From: Cannabis sativa
Lineage: Eukaryota; Streptophyta; Magnoliopsida; Rosales; Cannabaceae
Direction: 5' to 3'
NCBI RefSeq assembly: GCF_029168945.1
Contig: NC_083602.1
Coordinates: 73,056,600 to 73,120,599 of the forward strand
DNA: 64,000 nt
Under the pieces are notes generated by a model, which saw only the letters and a program-made list of their open reading frames with translations, was not told the DNA's origin and did not search any database. Below, one piece after another: positions 34,783 to 47,353 of this stretch; position 1 is the stretch's first letter, and every line of letters begins with the position of its first letter. Made by a program: the position numbers and the translations under genes.

Positions 34783-36675
34783 TGTTGGGTTTTATGCCCT
34801 AAATAAAACTCATTTCAATATAATCAGATTTACTTATTAATATAGATCAGAAATAACATTTAATGTTGCATGGTTCACATGATTTATTTCATGATTATAT
34901 GTACATAATGTATTAATTCATCTGAAACCCTTTTCATATACTTGATCCTGTTTATTGTGCCATCAACACATTGGAAAGTAAACATGACTATGTGAATAAA
35001 GTTTCCTACATTTATCAGACATAGGGTTTTACTGATATGATAATCTTCAATAGAGTTTACTTGCATTTGGAGAAGTGCTATGTTCTTTCCAGAGCATTGG
35101 TTAAGGTAAAGCTCAGGTTGGATGCATGGAGTATGCATCGGAAGGGACCGATATTGAACTTTGACTTAGATTTATTAAACTTACCGTAATATCTATTCAA
35201 GTCAATATCGCCTAGTTGATCCTAGATCAAATGATCTTAATCCTGTTATGATTAGGCTCAATCTTGAAAGGCTATTCGTGTTCTTTGATTTGTTAGTTAA
35301 GCCTACTTTTAGGTCAGGGTGATACGTACATTTTGGGAACACGGTAGTGCAATTGAGTGGGAGCGCTATCATAAACATGGAATCTATAGCTTCTATCTGG
35401 CAAATAGTAAGCAAAGGATGATCTCCTTCGAGCTTGACCAAACGAACATAAATGGTGGAGTACTCATTTCACATAAGCTGAAATATCATTTATACGGGGT
35501 CAAGTGTTTTAAGGAATAAATACATTGTAGGGTGTAACGGTAATCTAATCCCTTTACAGTGTAGATCATTCATATAGAGGATCATTGATCACATTAGGAT
35601 TATAACAATGGATAACTAATGATGTGTCTATATGGTGGAACATATAGAGCATTCTATATACTGAGAGTGCAATTCTACGTTTTATGCGTGGATTCAACGA
35701 AGAATTAATAAGTTAGTGAATTTTAGTAATAAATTCTTGATCTACTTATTGGAAGCTCGGTTATATAGACCCATGGTCCCCGCACTAGTTGAGATAATAT
35801 TGCTTGTAAGACTCATATAATTGGTTTTGATTAATCAATTATAATTCTCAAGTTAGACTATGTCTATTTGTGAATTTTTCACTAAGTAAGGGCGAAATTG
35901 TAAAGAAAGAGTTTATAGGGGCATATTTGTTAATTATGATACTTTGTATGGTTCAATTAATAAATATGATAAATGACAATATTATTTAATAATTATTTAT
36001 AGTTATTAAATAGTTAGAATTGGCATTTAAATGGTTGAATTAGAAAATTGGCGTTTTTGAGAAAATCAGATGTAGAAAAGATAAAACTGCAAAATTGCAA
36101 AAAGTGAGGCCCAAATCCACTAAGCATGGCCAGCCACTTTTGTAGGCAATTTAAACTGATATTTTCATTATTTTAATGCCAAATAATTCAAACCTAACCC
36201 TAGTGAAATGCTATGAATAGATAGTGAAGTCTTCAGGAAAATTACACTTAAATTTTCTACTTTTTCATTCAGAAAAAACTGAGTCTTCTCTCTCCCTATC
36301 TTTGGGCGACCCTTCTCTTTCTCCTTCCCTCTTCAATTTCAAAAATCTTAGTGTAAGAGTAGTGCCCACACACAGCAAGTGATACCTCAATCATACTGAG
36401 GAAGATCGTGAAGAAAGACTTTCAGCAAGAAGGAGTTTCAGCATCAAGGATTCAGAGAAAGAGATCCAGGTTCAGATATTGATAATGCTCTGCTACAGAA
36501 AGGAATCAAGGGCTAGATATCTGAACGGAAGGAGTCATTATATTCCGCTGCACCCAATGTAAGGTTTCTTCAACTTTATATGAGTTTATTTCATCGTTTT
36601 AGAAAGTTTATATTTAGGGTGTTAATAAACATACTTGTGAGTAGATCTAAGATCCTACTAAAATAATTTCCAACA
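34783..36675 (+). repeat. Tandem array LTR 1
   Basis: 1893 bp, nearly identical to LTR 2. Its TATA motif is mutated to TATGAATA (36212-36219), while LTR 2 and LTR 3 keep TATAAATA. Confidence 0.9.
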
Positions 36676-36677
36676 AC

Positions 36678-36690
36678 TAGCCTCAGAGCC
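36678..36690 (+). other. Tandem array primer-binding site
   Basis: TAGCCTCAGAGCC two bases after LTR 1: the family PBS with one further change (TGG to TAG). The only PBS in the array. Confidence 0.7.
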
Positions 36691-39600
36691 ATGGTAATTG
36701 ATTTACTTGCAAGAAATTTGGACTTTAAAACGATTGTTTGTTTGTTTTTGGATGGTATCATGTTGTATTGAGTGTTATTTGATGATTGATTGATGTTTGT
36801 AAATTTTCGTGAAAAATAATTGCGATTTTGTTTCTGAAATTATTTTTATTGGATAGTATGGAAAAAATTAAGCAAGTTACTTTTTAACAGAACTCAATTT
36901 CGATTTAATTTGAATTAGTTATGATTTTTTGAAGATTCGAAAAAATCGGAGTTGTGCTGAAATTTTCTTGCGATCGCGAAAACTGTCCGTACAGCTCACA
37001 ATTTTTTCGTTTTTCTTCGTTTTTTCATGCTTTTTCATGGAATTAACTTCCGATTTTTTGTGTGGTTCTGTATTTATACTATTAATATTCCTAATTAAAT
37101 TCTAATTATCATTTTGAATTAATTTAATATTTTTTAAATTTAATTCAAGATATTAGTGTAATTTGAATTTTAAAATAGTTAGTATCTATCTTTTTTGCTT
37201 AATAATCTATCTTATTTTTAAATTTGATTACATCTTATCTTATTTTTTAAATTTAAGGTCAGATTTTAAATTTTTGAATTAAATCTTTTTTTAAATAATT
37301 TGACCTTATTTAAATTTAAAATAAGATAACTATAATCATGTAATTTTAAATAGATATAAGATATTTTGTTAACTTTAAATTTTGTTATTTTATTTATTTA
37401 AATTACATTTAAAATCTGAAAAAGATATTCATTTATCTTTTTTTAAACTTTTATTTAATTTTTATTTATAAAATAACATTTAAATTTTAAAAGAAGTTAG
37501 CAAATTTTGAAATGATATTTAGGTTGGTTGAAACCTAATTTTTCAAAATTGTAGGTTTAATTTTAAATTTAAATTTTAATTTAATTTCGAATTTTTTTTA
37601 TTTCAATTTTTTTTTAACTTTTCGAAATTTTTTTTAAATTAATTATTTAATTTCGAAATTAATTATTTAATTTAAAATTAAATAAATCCTACATCCAACT
37701 ATCCAGCTAACCTTGTTGGAGGAGTATGTGTTTTAGCTTGTTTGTAAGTTTTCAAAACCTATTATTACTTGATTGCAAATAGCCATGGTTACTTTTTGCC
37801 AGGTCTAATGATCTGATGGCTCCCTTGGTTAAGTAAATAATTTGTAACAGGTATATTTACAATCTTCTTTCATCTGTGTATGACCTAGCAACATGATAGG
37901 ACCCATCCAAAGTGTGCCTGTGTGAGCCTATGTGTTTAATTTTATTATAGATGCATATAGGTTGGTGTTGCTAAAATAAATTATCATAATTCTTGATAGA
38001 ATTTATTTAGGCCCATTTAGTTTTTGGGCCTATTCAATTAATAACAGTTGTTGTTATTAAGGTTAAATTCCTCTCTTTTGGGCCTTGTGTGAGAGTTGGG
38101 AGCCATAGTAGTGGGTACGACATACTGAACCCAGCACCCCCTCACATGAACCACCCCAATTGTGAAGGCCCATTTGCCTGATTTGAATAACTGTACTAGG
38201 TTAATTAAACTAGTTTAACCTAATAAAATTGATTAGCAACATAATTAATTTCATTTATTTTGAAATTAATTTTAGAAAATTATAGTTTAAAGAATTTTTT
38301 ATTCTAAGCTAAACTATATGTATTTTCTTGTATTTAATTAAATATAGAATTATAACCATCTAGATTCTTTCTGAAGCTTAATTTAAATTTTTCATTAAAT
38401 ATTCCTATTCAAGTTGATATTTAGTTATCTACAACTAACCAACTTAAATCTGAATATCTTTTGGATTTAAAATTTCAAAATTAAGTCGAGGAATTTTAGG
38501 CATTGGTTATTAAGATTCTTTAGATATTTTTTTTTAAGTTAATATCTTTTCGAATATTAACTTAAAATGGAATATTTTAGATATTTTTTAGGTTAATATC
38601 TTTTCGAATATTAACTTAAAATGGAATATTTTTGAATTAAGTGGTTACAACTTAATTTTTGATATTTAATTAAATTTAAATTTGAAAAATATTTAGGTTC
38701 TAGATTTTTTCTAATGCAACCTAAATTAGATATTTTTTCAAATTTTGTGGAAAAGATACTTAGTCAAATAAGATATTTTCTAGATAGTTACTTCTAGACT
38801 ACTTATTATTTCTAATATCAAATAGGAAAATATTATACATTGTGAAATTAAATAATTAAATAATTAATTTTGGTACAATTTATTTTAAGTATATTTTTCC
38901 TATTATTAAACTAGAGATTAATAATTAAGCCTTCTCTACACTTAATTATTTATTTCTTGAATTTAATACATTTAATTAACTTGAAAATTAAATATCTAAG
39001 TTGATTTTCATCATCATACTTAAATATTTCTTTTTCATGACACTTAATTAAATAGAAAATTATTTTTAGTTGAAATTTATTTTTTCAACTAAATTTAAAT
39101 AATTTTTAAAATATATTTTTTCTTTATTTTATTAATCAAATTTCGAAATTGCATTTCTTAAATGCTGGAATTTCGAATTTTATTTGAAAAATAGATTAAA
39201 GTTGTAAATTATTTATTTTAATTTTGGACCAACTTAAATCAATGATTTTTTTTCATTTATTGATTAATTTAAAATAAATGAAGTAAAATATATTTTATTA
39301 GAAATTTAATTAATTAGTTAAAGGAAAATCTAGATAGGTGATATTTTTGCTTGAAGTATTTTTCAGTGTATTTAATTAAATAGAAAATTAATATTTAAGT
39401 TGATTTTCATCATCATACTTAAATATTTGAAATTTTTCTTATACATATTTAATTAAATAGGAAAATTATATTTTTTGTTGTAAATTAATTTTATTAATTA
39501 ATTTTGGGCCAACATTAAATTAGAATAATTTTTCCAGAATTTATTTTTTATTTTAATATGCAATTTCGAAAATTGTATTCTTAAATACTTTAATTTTTCG

Positions 39601-41160
39601 AAATGCAATATATATTTATAGAAAATTAAATTTGAGTTGTAAATTAATTTTGTAACAACTTAAATTGAATATTTTTCTAAATATTTATTGGAAATTATTA
39701 CTAAGATGGAAATAATTCATGTTATTTTCATATCCATCTAAGTAAAATTTTTAAATATTAAATTAAAATTTATATTTAGAATTTTTCATTCTAAATTGGA
39801 AATTTTAAATAATATATATTTAAAATAAATAAATTAAATAAAGAGAATCAAAGAAAATACAACTCACTTTAAATAATGAGCTTGATTATTATTAAGATAT
39901 TCGATCTCCATTGTTGGTCTTACAAAAGTTAAATGTTTTCAATATAACCTCGAGACGCTAGATTTCGTCCCCCTATGGATGGTTATTCGTTGAACGCATT
40001 TAACACCGTAAGATTTCATTTGATAAGTGTTTTGTGAGTTTTCGTCTCTATTTAGACTCTCCCCTACGGTGACTACTTAGAGATAAACTCATAAAACATG
40101 AAACAATGGTGGAAGCTCATAAAATAAGAATAACCTTGACTCTCGCCTACCGGGACAACGTTGGATTCTGATTTTGATCGAATAAAAGGTTGCTAGAATG
40201 GTTTCTATTTTAGATGAGCTGACAACTCTATTCAATAAATGATACTTTGACTCTCGCCTACGGGACCTTTGTATCGGTTGTTGAAAACCTTGTAAATTAT
40301 TTAGGATTGTATGTTTTAGTATTTTCACTAGTCATTCCTACTTTCTATATGTTTATAATTTCTGAATTGTGTATGAATTTATATTGAACCATGTTATTTT
40401 CTGTTATTAAGTTGTAGTTTAATTTCGAATCTTCATTGTTGGTCTAACATGTTTGTTTTTCTAATGAGATAAATCCCTAATGGATTTTCACCATTAGACA
40501 TACATAATAGTGTAAGATCTCGAAAGATAAATATTGTATATGCAACATCTAGCTGTTCATCAATTGATGACACCTTAGACTAGTATTTTTACAATATGAA
40601 ACAAGAAGATTACATAAATAAGATTACTTTGTCTTTCGCTAATCGAACCATCGTTGGATTCTTATTTATGAACGAAATTATCCTAATTCCTCTTAGCTTA
40701 TTCATTTTGAATTAGCTTCAAAACATATCATTGGATGAATGGTCTATAAATCATTTCATGTCATTCTGTATTTTCTCTTAAGAAATTTAATGACGCATAT
40801 GATTATAATCCCGAAATTCTATTCCCAATTGATGTAAAACCTCAATCTTAGAAATCTCCTACTTGTATGGGCAAATCTGACTTAGAGTTTGTATTAGTAG
40901 TGCTGGTCCAAGATAGAATTACTCATTATATTTGGTAGAAATTTAAGTCTTTGACTTTAATTTTAGATTACCAATAGAAATTTTCTTATATTTCTAATTC
41001 CAGAATACAATACAGTTACACTTTCATAAGTGTTTAATATCCATCTTATATTAACGGATTAAAACTGTATGGAATATGAGTTAGGTATTCTGTGACCAGG
41101 ATCCACTTGCAGTATTCTATGAACTCGTTGATGTAACTATACCTAAGTAATCAAAAGACA
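36691..41160 (+). other. Tandem array, first noncoding internal region
   Basis: AT-rich leader and spacer homologous to E1. It contains the duplicated hairpin unit at 38535-38632 and CTCTCGCCTA..CGGGAC motifs at 40136 and 40246. The block at 39930-40080 does not match E1 or the second internal region and seems rearranged. No coding region. Confidence 0.6.
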
Positions 41161-42352
41161 CTACCACATTTTTTTTAATCTATGGCATTTGTATCTTGTT
41201 CATAGTGGATTTGACAAGATCAATCTCTGCAAAGAGTTAATATGCCTATATCCACTGAAAGTAGTTCATCTCATTCGCAGATGGATGTACATTCAGGGGA
41301 GGATATGAGTTTTTCGTTGTATTCTTAAAACGATAACTCTAGATTATACCTTTTAGCAAAGAAATTTGAAATGTTTGGAAAAGTTCATTAATTTCTAACA
41401 ATGGTTAAAACCATTAAGGTAAGTGGTTAAAGATCTTGCGAACTGATAGGGGTGGAGAAATAGTTAGTAGATATGCAGTTCAAAGATCATTAAATTGATT
41501 TTTGAATTATATCCAAACTTACCTCTCCAGAAATTTCGAGTTGCATATTGATGATTAGTTACTAGTCGTTGCCTAAATCCTTCTATGGTAATACAATTTC
41601 AGAATGATGTAATGGTTGGGTACTTAATGTAAATCATTACTAGATTCATGGATGACCTAATCAAAATCTTAAGAAAAGCTAGAACTGTTAACCATGGTTT
41701 GTTAGCTATTCTAAGTGATTAGGGGTGGACCATCCCATTGTCAATAGATAAGAAAGTGTTTGTTCAAACAAATACTACTTTTCTAAGATAATGACTAAGT
41801 CTGAAAACAAGTAGCAAATAAAGGAGATATTTAATTCTTGATTCCAAAAGTGTTCTATCATCTTATTTGATATATGATGATCTCACTGCTCTGTTGTCGT
41901 GTCACAACCGAAGAGATCAATACCATTTAGTTTTCTTAGACATAATTCACGGTATCTCGTCGTAGTGGGAGAGTTTCTAGGAACTCACCTTCTTATGACT
42001 TGGGAGATACTAGTGATTAAAATCCATTGTGAGTTTAAACAAGTAATGGATTGTCAAGATAAGAAACTAAGAAGAAAAGCCAATAGAACTATGGTTTAAT
42101 CCATTCACATGGAATAACCTAAAGTTTTCAATTACAAGGACATAAAAGGAAATTTCGTGTATGTCTATTCAATAGACTTAACAAAACTTCCTGTTCCTAG
42201 TATTATAGGTTTGAGTCTATCTAAACTTATGGCTTGTGGTACCTGGTAATTACTTACTCTAATGCAAGCAACTTACTTTAGTAAGATGCTGAAGCATTTT
42301 CTTTCTAACGGCAATCTATAGAAGCTTCACAACTTCTTAGACATAGATTTTA
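41161..42352 (+). pseudogene. Tandem array, first pol relic: integrase part
   Basis: Decayed copia Pol in the element's own direction: WHL..H near 41185, GGYEFFVVF at about 41300, KILRTDRGGE at 41428-41458, DKKVFVQTNTTFL at 41746-41785, VSRRSGRVSRN at 41951-41983, and FLSNGNL near 42300. Stops and shifts lie between the pieces. The MULE-like insert at 42353 interrupts it. Confidence 0.75.
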
Positions 42353-44712
42353 GGGTAATTTACACCCAAGTACGTAAATTACAATTTAATTTTAAAAATA
42401 TGGTGGGTATAATATAAATCAAATTATGCCGTTTTATCATACCCTTTTTAAAATAATTAGTTTTCCTTTTGATGACGTTAGCCCATCATAGTTTTCACCA
42501 CGTTTGATAACCTGCAAAAAAATCATGATCCAATTTTCTTAGTTATTTTCAAAATTATAGTTGGTTATTTTTGTGTGTGTAATAGTTTATAATCAAATAA
42601 TTGTTAATAAACTGTGTGATTCATTTTATTTTATTTTAAAAAATAAAATAAATGTACACTTTTCACAAAAGTAACATAAAATTATCTTAAAAAAATATAA
42701 TATAATTTAAAAATGAAGATATAGTTTTAAAAATAACCACTCGAAATATTGAAAGTTACATATATATATATATAATATTTTTATTTTAAAGTATATTGTT
42801 TTATAAAAGGTAACCAATTAATATTTTATTGGCATCATAACCAACTATATCGCTACTCATTAATTTTGATTCAATTGTATATGAAATACTAAAATACTAT
42901 AATATAACCTACAAAACAACTAACTCATTATTAAGATGTATACAAATAAGTTTGGTAGAAAAAAAAATATATCTCAAATATACTCATTAGTTATCATTCT
43001 ACAATTTTCATTAGTTAACTAATAAATCTTACTTTTAAAATTCAGAATACATACTTATATAATATATCAATGACAAAATGTATATTACATCGTTTTATTT
43101 GAATATTACTATGAAGTATACTAAATAAAATTACTTTATATATATGCTTATTTATTTTATTATTTGAAGTATACTAATAGGTTTATTAGCGTATATCATT
43201 ATATTTGATTATAGTTTACTCTGTATTGAAAAAAAAAATATTTTTCCAACAAATAAAAACTAGTAGGTTTATCGACATATATAATGGTAGGCTATATGAA
43301 ATAAAGAATTGTTATTCCAATATACGAAAAGAAAAATAAAAATTTGTTTCAATATGCTAAAATAAACTAATAGATTTATTAGCATATACGATAGTATAAG
43401 CTATACGAAAAGGCTACTATGTAAACAAAGAATAAAAATTTGTTTTAATATGTCAAAATAAATCAGTTTATTTTACATGTATGAGTATAGGCATAGTATA
43501 GCCATATATGCCAAATAAACTTCTGAGCAAGACATTTCATGTGAGCAAGATATTTCATCATATTCAAATCTTTGACAAAGGCATATTACAGTCATGTACT
43601 TTGTATACAGCCAGATTTGATGTCTAGACTTGGAAAAAAAAATAGACTAATTAGTTTGTTATTTTATAGCACACATTGTGTTTGAAATAAAAAATGAATT
43701 GTTATTCCAATATACGAAAAATAAACTAATAGGTTTATTGGTGTATATCATTATGTTTGATTATCGTTTACTTTGTATTGAAAACTATAAAATATTGTTC
43801 CAACAAATGGAAACTAGTAGGTTTATTGACATATATAATGGTAAGCTATATAAAACGAAATGAATTGTTGTTCCAATATATGAAAAGAAAAATGTAAATT
43901 TGTTTCAATATGTCAAAATAAACCAATAGTTTTATTAGAATATACAATGGTATGCTATACGAAAAATGTAAATAAAAAATGAAAAATTGTTTCAATATGC
44001 CAAAATAAACTAATAAGTTTATTTGGCATATATGAGTATAGGAATATCTGACTATAGGATATTTGGTCTGATCCTCATCTTTTTATTTTAAAATTGATGA
44101 TTTTATCAAAAGTAACCAATTGGTAACTTATCGAAATCATAACTAATTGGTCCAAAAAAATATGTCTTGTAATAATTTAAAAATTATTTATAACTTCATT
44201 CTTTATTTAACTAATCAAAAAGCATATATTAATATACATTTAAAACATATGGGTAACTTAAACATTTATGATATATATTTTTTAAAAATATATTTTACTA
44301 AAATGGTAGCTTATTGGATGACAACTCATTATTTTTGAAAATAAACTTCAAAATTAGTCAAATGTATTAATATAACCTAAAAAATTAATTGATTATTAAA
44401 GTGTATAAATATAAGTTTTAGAGGTAACCAAAATGTATCTCAAATTATATAATATAAAAGTGATACTTTTTTTATGAAAAAGTTACTTATTGGTTTATTA
44501 TCAACATCATAAGTAACCAAAATGTTACTTTTGAAATGCAGGAAAATTATAAAAAAAAAAAAAAAAGGAATTTCGGGATTAGTTTCATTCAGGTATATAA
44601 TTTTGAGATTAAGGTATTTTTTAATGATGCGGCAAGATATTATTGTAATTGAGATTTATTAAGTTATTTTTGTAATTATTTTATATTTTACTTATATTTT
44701 TGAAAAAATCCC
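42353..44712. mobile_element. MULE-like insert without long TIRs, 2.36 kb
   Basis: The insert lies between exact 9-bp copies of TAGATTTTA (42344-42352 and 44713-44721). The empty site is seen in the second internal region of the same array (single TAGATTTTA at about 51471-51479). Ends are GGGTAATTT and AAAAATCCC, so only a few tip bases pair. A 9-bp duplication and G/C tips point to a non-TIR MULE. The interior is very AT-rich and includes a direct duplication (43176-43497 and 43728-44044). No transposase is recognisable; the two 61-63 residue ORFs have no visible domain. Confidence 0.75.
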
Positions 44713-45449
44713 TAGATTTTATTTATCTAAGGAAAAGTCTCAACTATTCCAAAAAAGATAAAGCCATGAAAGAATTTCTTATATCAACAGTGAGAGGTCT
44801 TAGATATGCTTTAGCATGCCTTAGACCAGACACCTGATGTTGAGTGGGAGTAATGAGTAGGTATCAGATTAATCCAAGAGAAGAACATTGGAAGACAATC
44901 AAGTAAATCTTAAGATTAAGAAGAGGAACTATATGTTAGTCTATAAGGGTGTGTTTAAAACTCTTAGACTACACCATATCAGATTTCGAAATTTGCCTTT
45001 GTGCTAGAAAATCTTTCTGATAAGATGGTGATTACTCTGGGGGTGGAATAGTGATTTTGGAGAAGTGTAAAAACCTATCTGAAGTCTCTAGGTCTACCAG
45101 AGAGGGACTGAATGTTAAAGCTGCAGGAAAGGTACTTATTCAATCTAAGGAAAGTTCTATACATCTTTGGCACCATTCCAAATTGCCTAAACTACTAGTG
45201 TTAATTTCCTGATTAACCAAAAGTAGTTGCCAAAGGTATAGAATCCAGTATCCCAAGAGAGTAGACATATAGAGAGGAATTTCACATTATCAATGATTTT
45301 GTGATTAAAGGAAGAGTAATGGCGGAGAAAAGGTCGTGTTTAATTCAACCTTTCAGATCCTATTACGAGGACTTTACTACTACTACACTTGATTTGTATA
45401 TCAAGGTGTTGAGATTATTTGAAACGCATTTTTTGTTTTATATTAGTGC
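44713..45449 (+). pseudogene. Tandem array, first pol relic: RNase H part
   Basis: Continues the pol relic after the insert: AMKEFL near 44770, MSRYQINPREEHWKTIK then a TAA stop (44853-44908), LKLLDYTISDFEICLCARKS at about 44958, SGGGIVILEKC and a PRVDI/IERNFTL-like piece near 45260. These follow the order of copia RNase H (the SDSDYAG..KSTSG and KHIERKYH regions). RT with its catalytic YVDD is missing between FLSNGNL and this part. Confidence 0.75.
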
Positions 45450-45460
45450 AAGTGGGAGTT
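45449..45460 (+). other. Tandem array polypurine tract 1
   Basis: CAAGTGGGAGTT directly before LTR 2. Confidence 0.8.
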
Positions 45461-47353
45461 TGTTGGGTTTTATGCCCTAAATAAAACTCATTTCAATATA
45501 ATCAGATTTACTTATTGATATAGATCAGATATAACATTTTATGTTGCATGGTTCACATGATTTATTTCATGATTATATGTACATAATGTATGAATTCATC
45601 TGAAACCCTTTTCACATACTTGATCCTGTTTATTGTGCCGTCAACACATTGGAAAGTAAACATGACTATGTGAATAAAGTTTCCTAGATTTATCAGACAT
45701 AGGGTTTTATTGATATGATAATCTACAACAGAGTTTACTTGCATTTGGAGAAGTGCTATGTTCTTTCCAGAGCATTGGTTAAGGTAAAGCTCAGGTTGGA
45801 TGCATGGAGTATGCATCGGAAGGGACCGATATTGAACTTTGACTTAGATTTATTAAACTTACCGTAATATCTATTCAAGTCAATATCGCCTAGTTGATCC
45901 TAGATCAAATGATCTTAATCCTGTTATGATTAGGCTCAATCTTGAAAGGCTATTCGTGTTCTTTGATTTGTTAGTTAAGCCTACTTTTAGGTCAGGGTGA
46001 TACGTACATTTTGGGAACACGGTAGTGCAATTGAGTGGGAGCGCTATCATAAACATGGAATCTATAGCTTCTATCTGGCGAATAGTAAGCAAAGGATGAT
46101 CTCCTTCGAGCTTGACCAAACGAACATAAATGGTGGAGTACTCATTTCACATAAGCTGAAATATCATTTATACGGGGTCAAGTGTTTTAAGGAATAAATA
46201 CATTGTAGGGTGTAACGGTAATCTAATCCCTTTACAGTGTAGATCATTCATATAGAGGATCATTGATCACATTAGGATTATAACAATGGATAACTAATGA
46301 TGTATCTATATGGTGGAACATATAGAGCATTCTATATACTGAGAGTGCAATTCTAAGTTCTATGCGTTGATTCAACGAAGAATTAATAAGTTAGTGAATT
46401 TTAGTAATAAATTCTTTATCTACTTATTGGAAGCTCGGTTATATAGACCCATGGTCCCCGCACTAGTTGAGATAATATTGCTTGTAAGACTCATATAATT
46501 GGTTTTGATTAATCAATTATAATTCTCAAATTAGACTATGTCTATTTGTGAATTTTTCACTAAGTAAGGGCGAAATTGTAAAGAAAGAGTTTATAGGGAC
46601 ATATTTGTTAATTATGATACTTTGTATGGTTCAATTAATAAATATGATAAATGACAATATTATTTAATAATTATTTATAGTTATTAAATAGTTAGAATTG
46701 GCATTTAAATGGTTGAATTAGAAAATTGGCGTTTTTGAGAAAATCAGATGCAGAAAAGATAAAACTGCAAAATTGCAAAAAGTGAGGCCCAAATCCACTA
46801 AGCATGGCCAGCCACTTTTGTAGGCAATTTAAACTGATATTTTCATTATTTTAATGCCAAATAATTCAAACCTAACCCTAGTGGAATGCTATAAATAGAT
46901 AGTGAAGGCTTCAAGAAAATTACACTTAAATTTTCTACTTTTTCATTCAGAAAAAACTGAGTCTTCTCTCTCCCTATCTTTGGGCGATCCTTCTCTTTCT
47001 CCTTCCCTCTTCAATTTCAAAAATCTTAGTGTAAGAGTAGTGCCCACACACAGCAAGTGATACCTCAATCATACTGAGGAAGATCGTGAAGAAAGACTTT
47101 CAGCAAGAAGGAGTTTCAGCATCAAAGATTCAGAGAAAGAGATCCATGTTCAGATATTGATAATGCTCTGCTACAGAAAGGAATCAAGGGCTAGATATTT
47201 GAAAGGAAGGAGTCATTATATTCCGCTGCACCCAATGTAAGGTTTCTTCAACTTTATATGTGTTTATTTCATCGTTTTAGAAAGTTCATATTTAGGGTGT
47301 TAATAAACATACTTGTGAGTAGATCTAAGATCCTGGTAAAATAATTTCCAACA
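45461..47353 (+). repeat. Tandem array LTR 2 (middle)
   Basis: 1893 bp with TATAAATA at 46890-46897. It ends CCAACA and is followed by CATTTTAAGGTTAAATTCC, which corresponds to a site about 1.4 kb inside the internal region (near 38058) instead of a PBS. Confidence 0.9.

Noticed and set aside
45461..47353. Middle LTR read as the right end of an independent element inserted in an older one
   Set aside because: The 5-bp flanks would be TATTT and CATTT (one mismatch), and the left flank is not internal copia sequence. The exact pair TATTT is found only at the outer ends of the three-LTR array.
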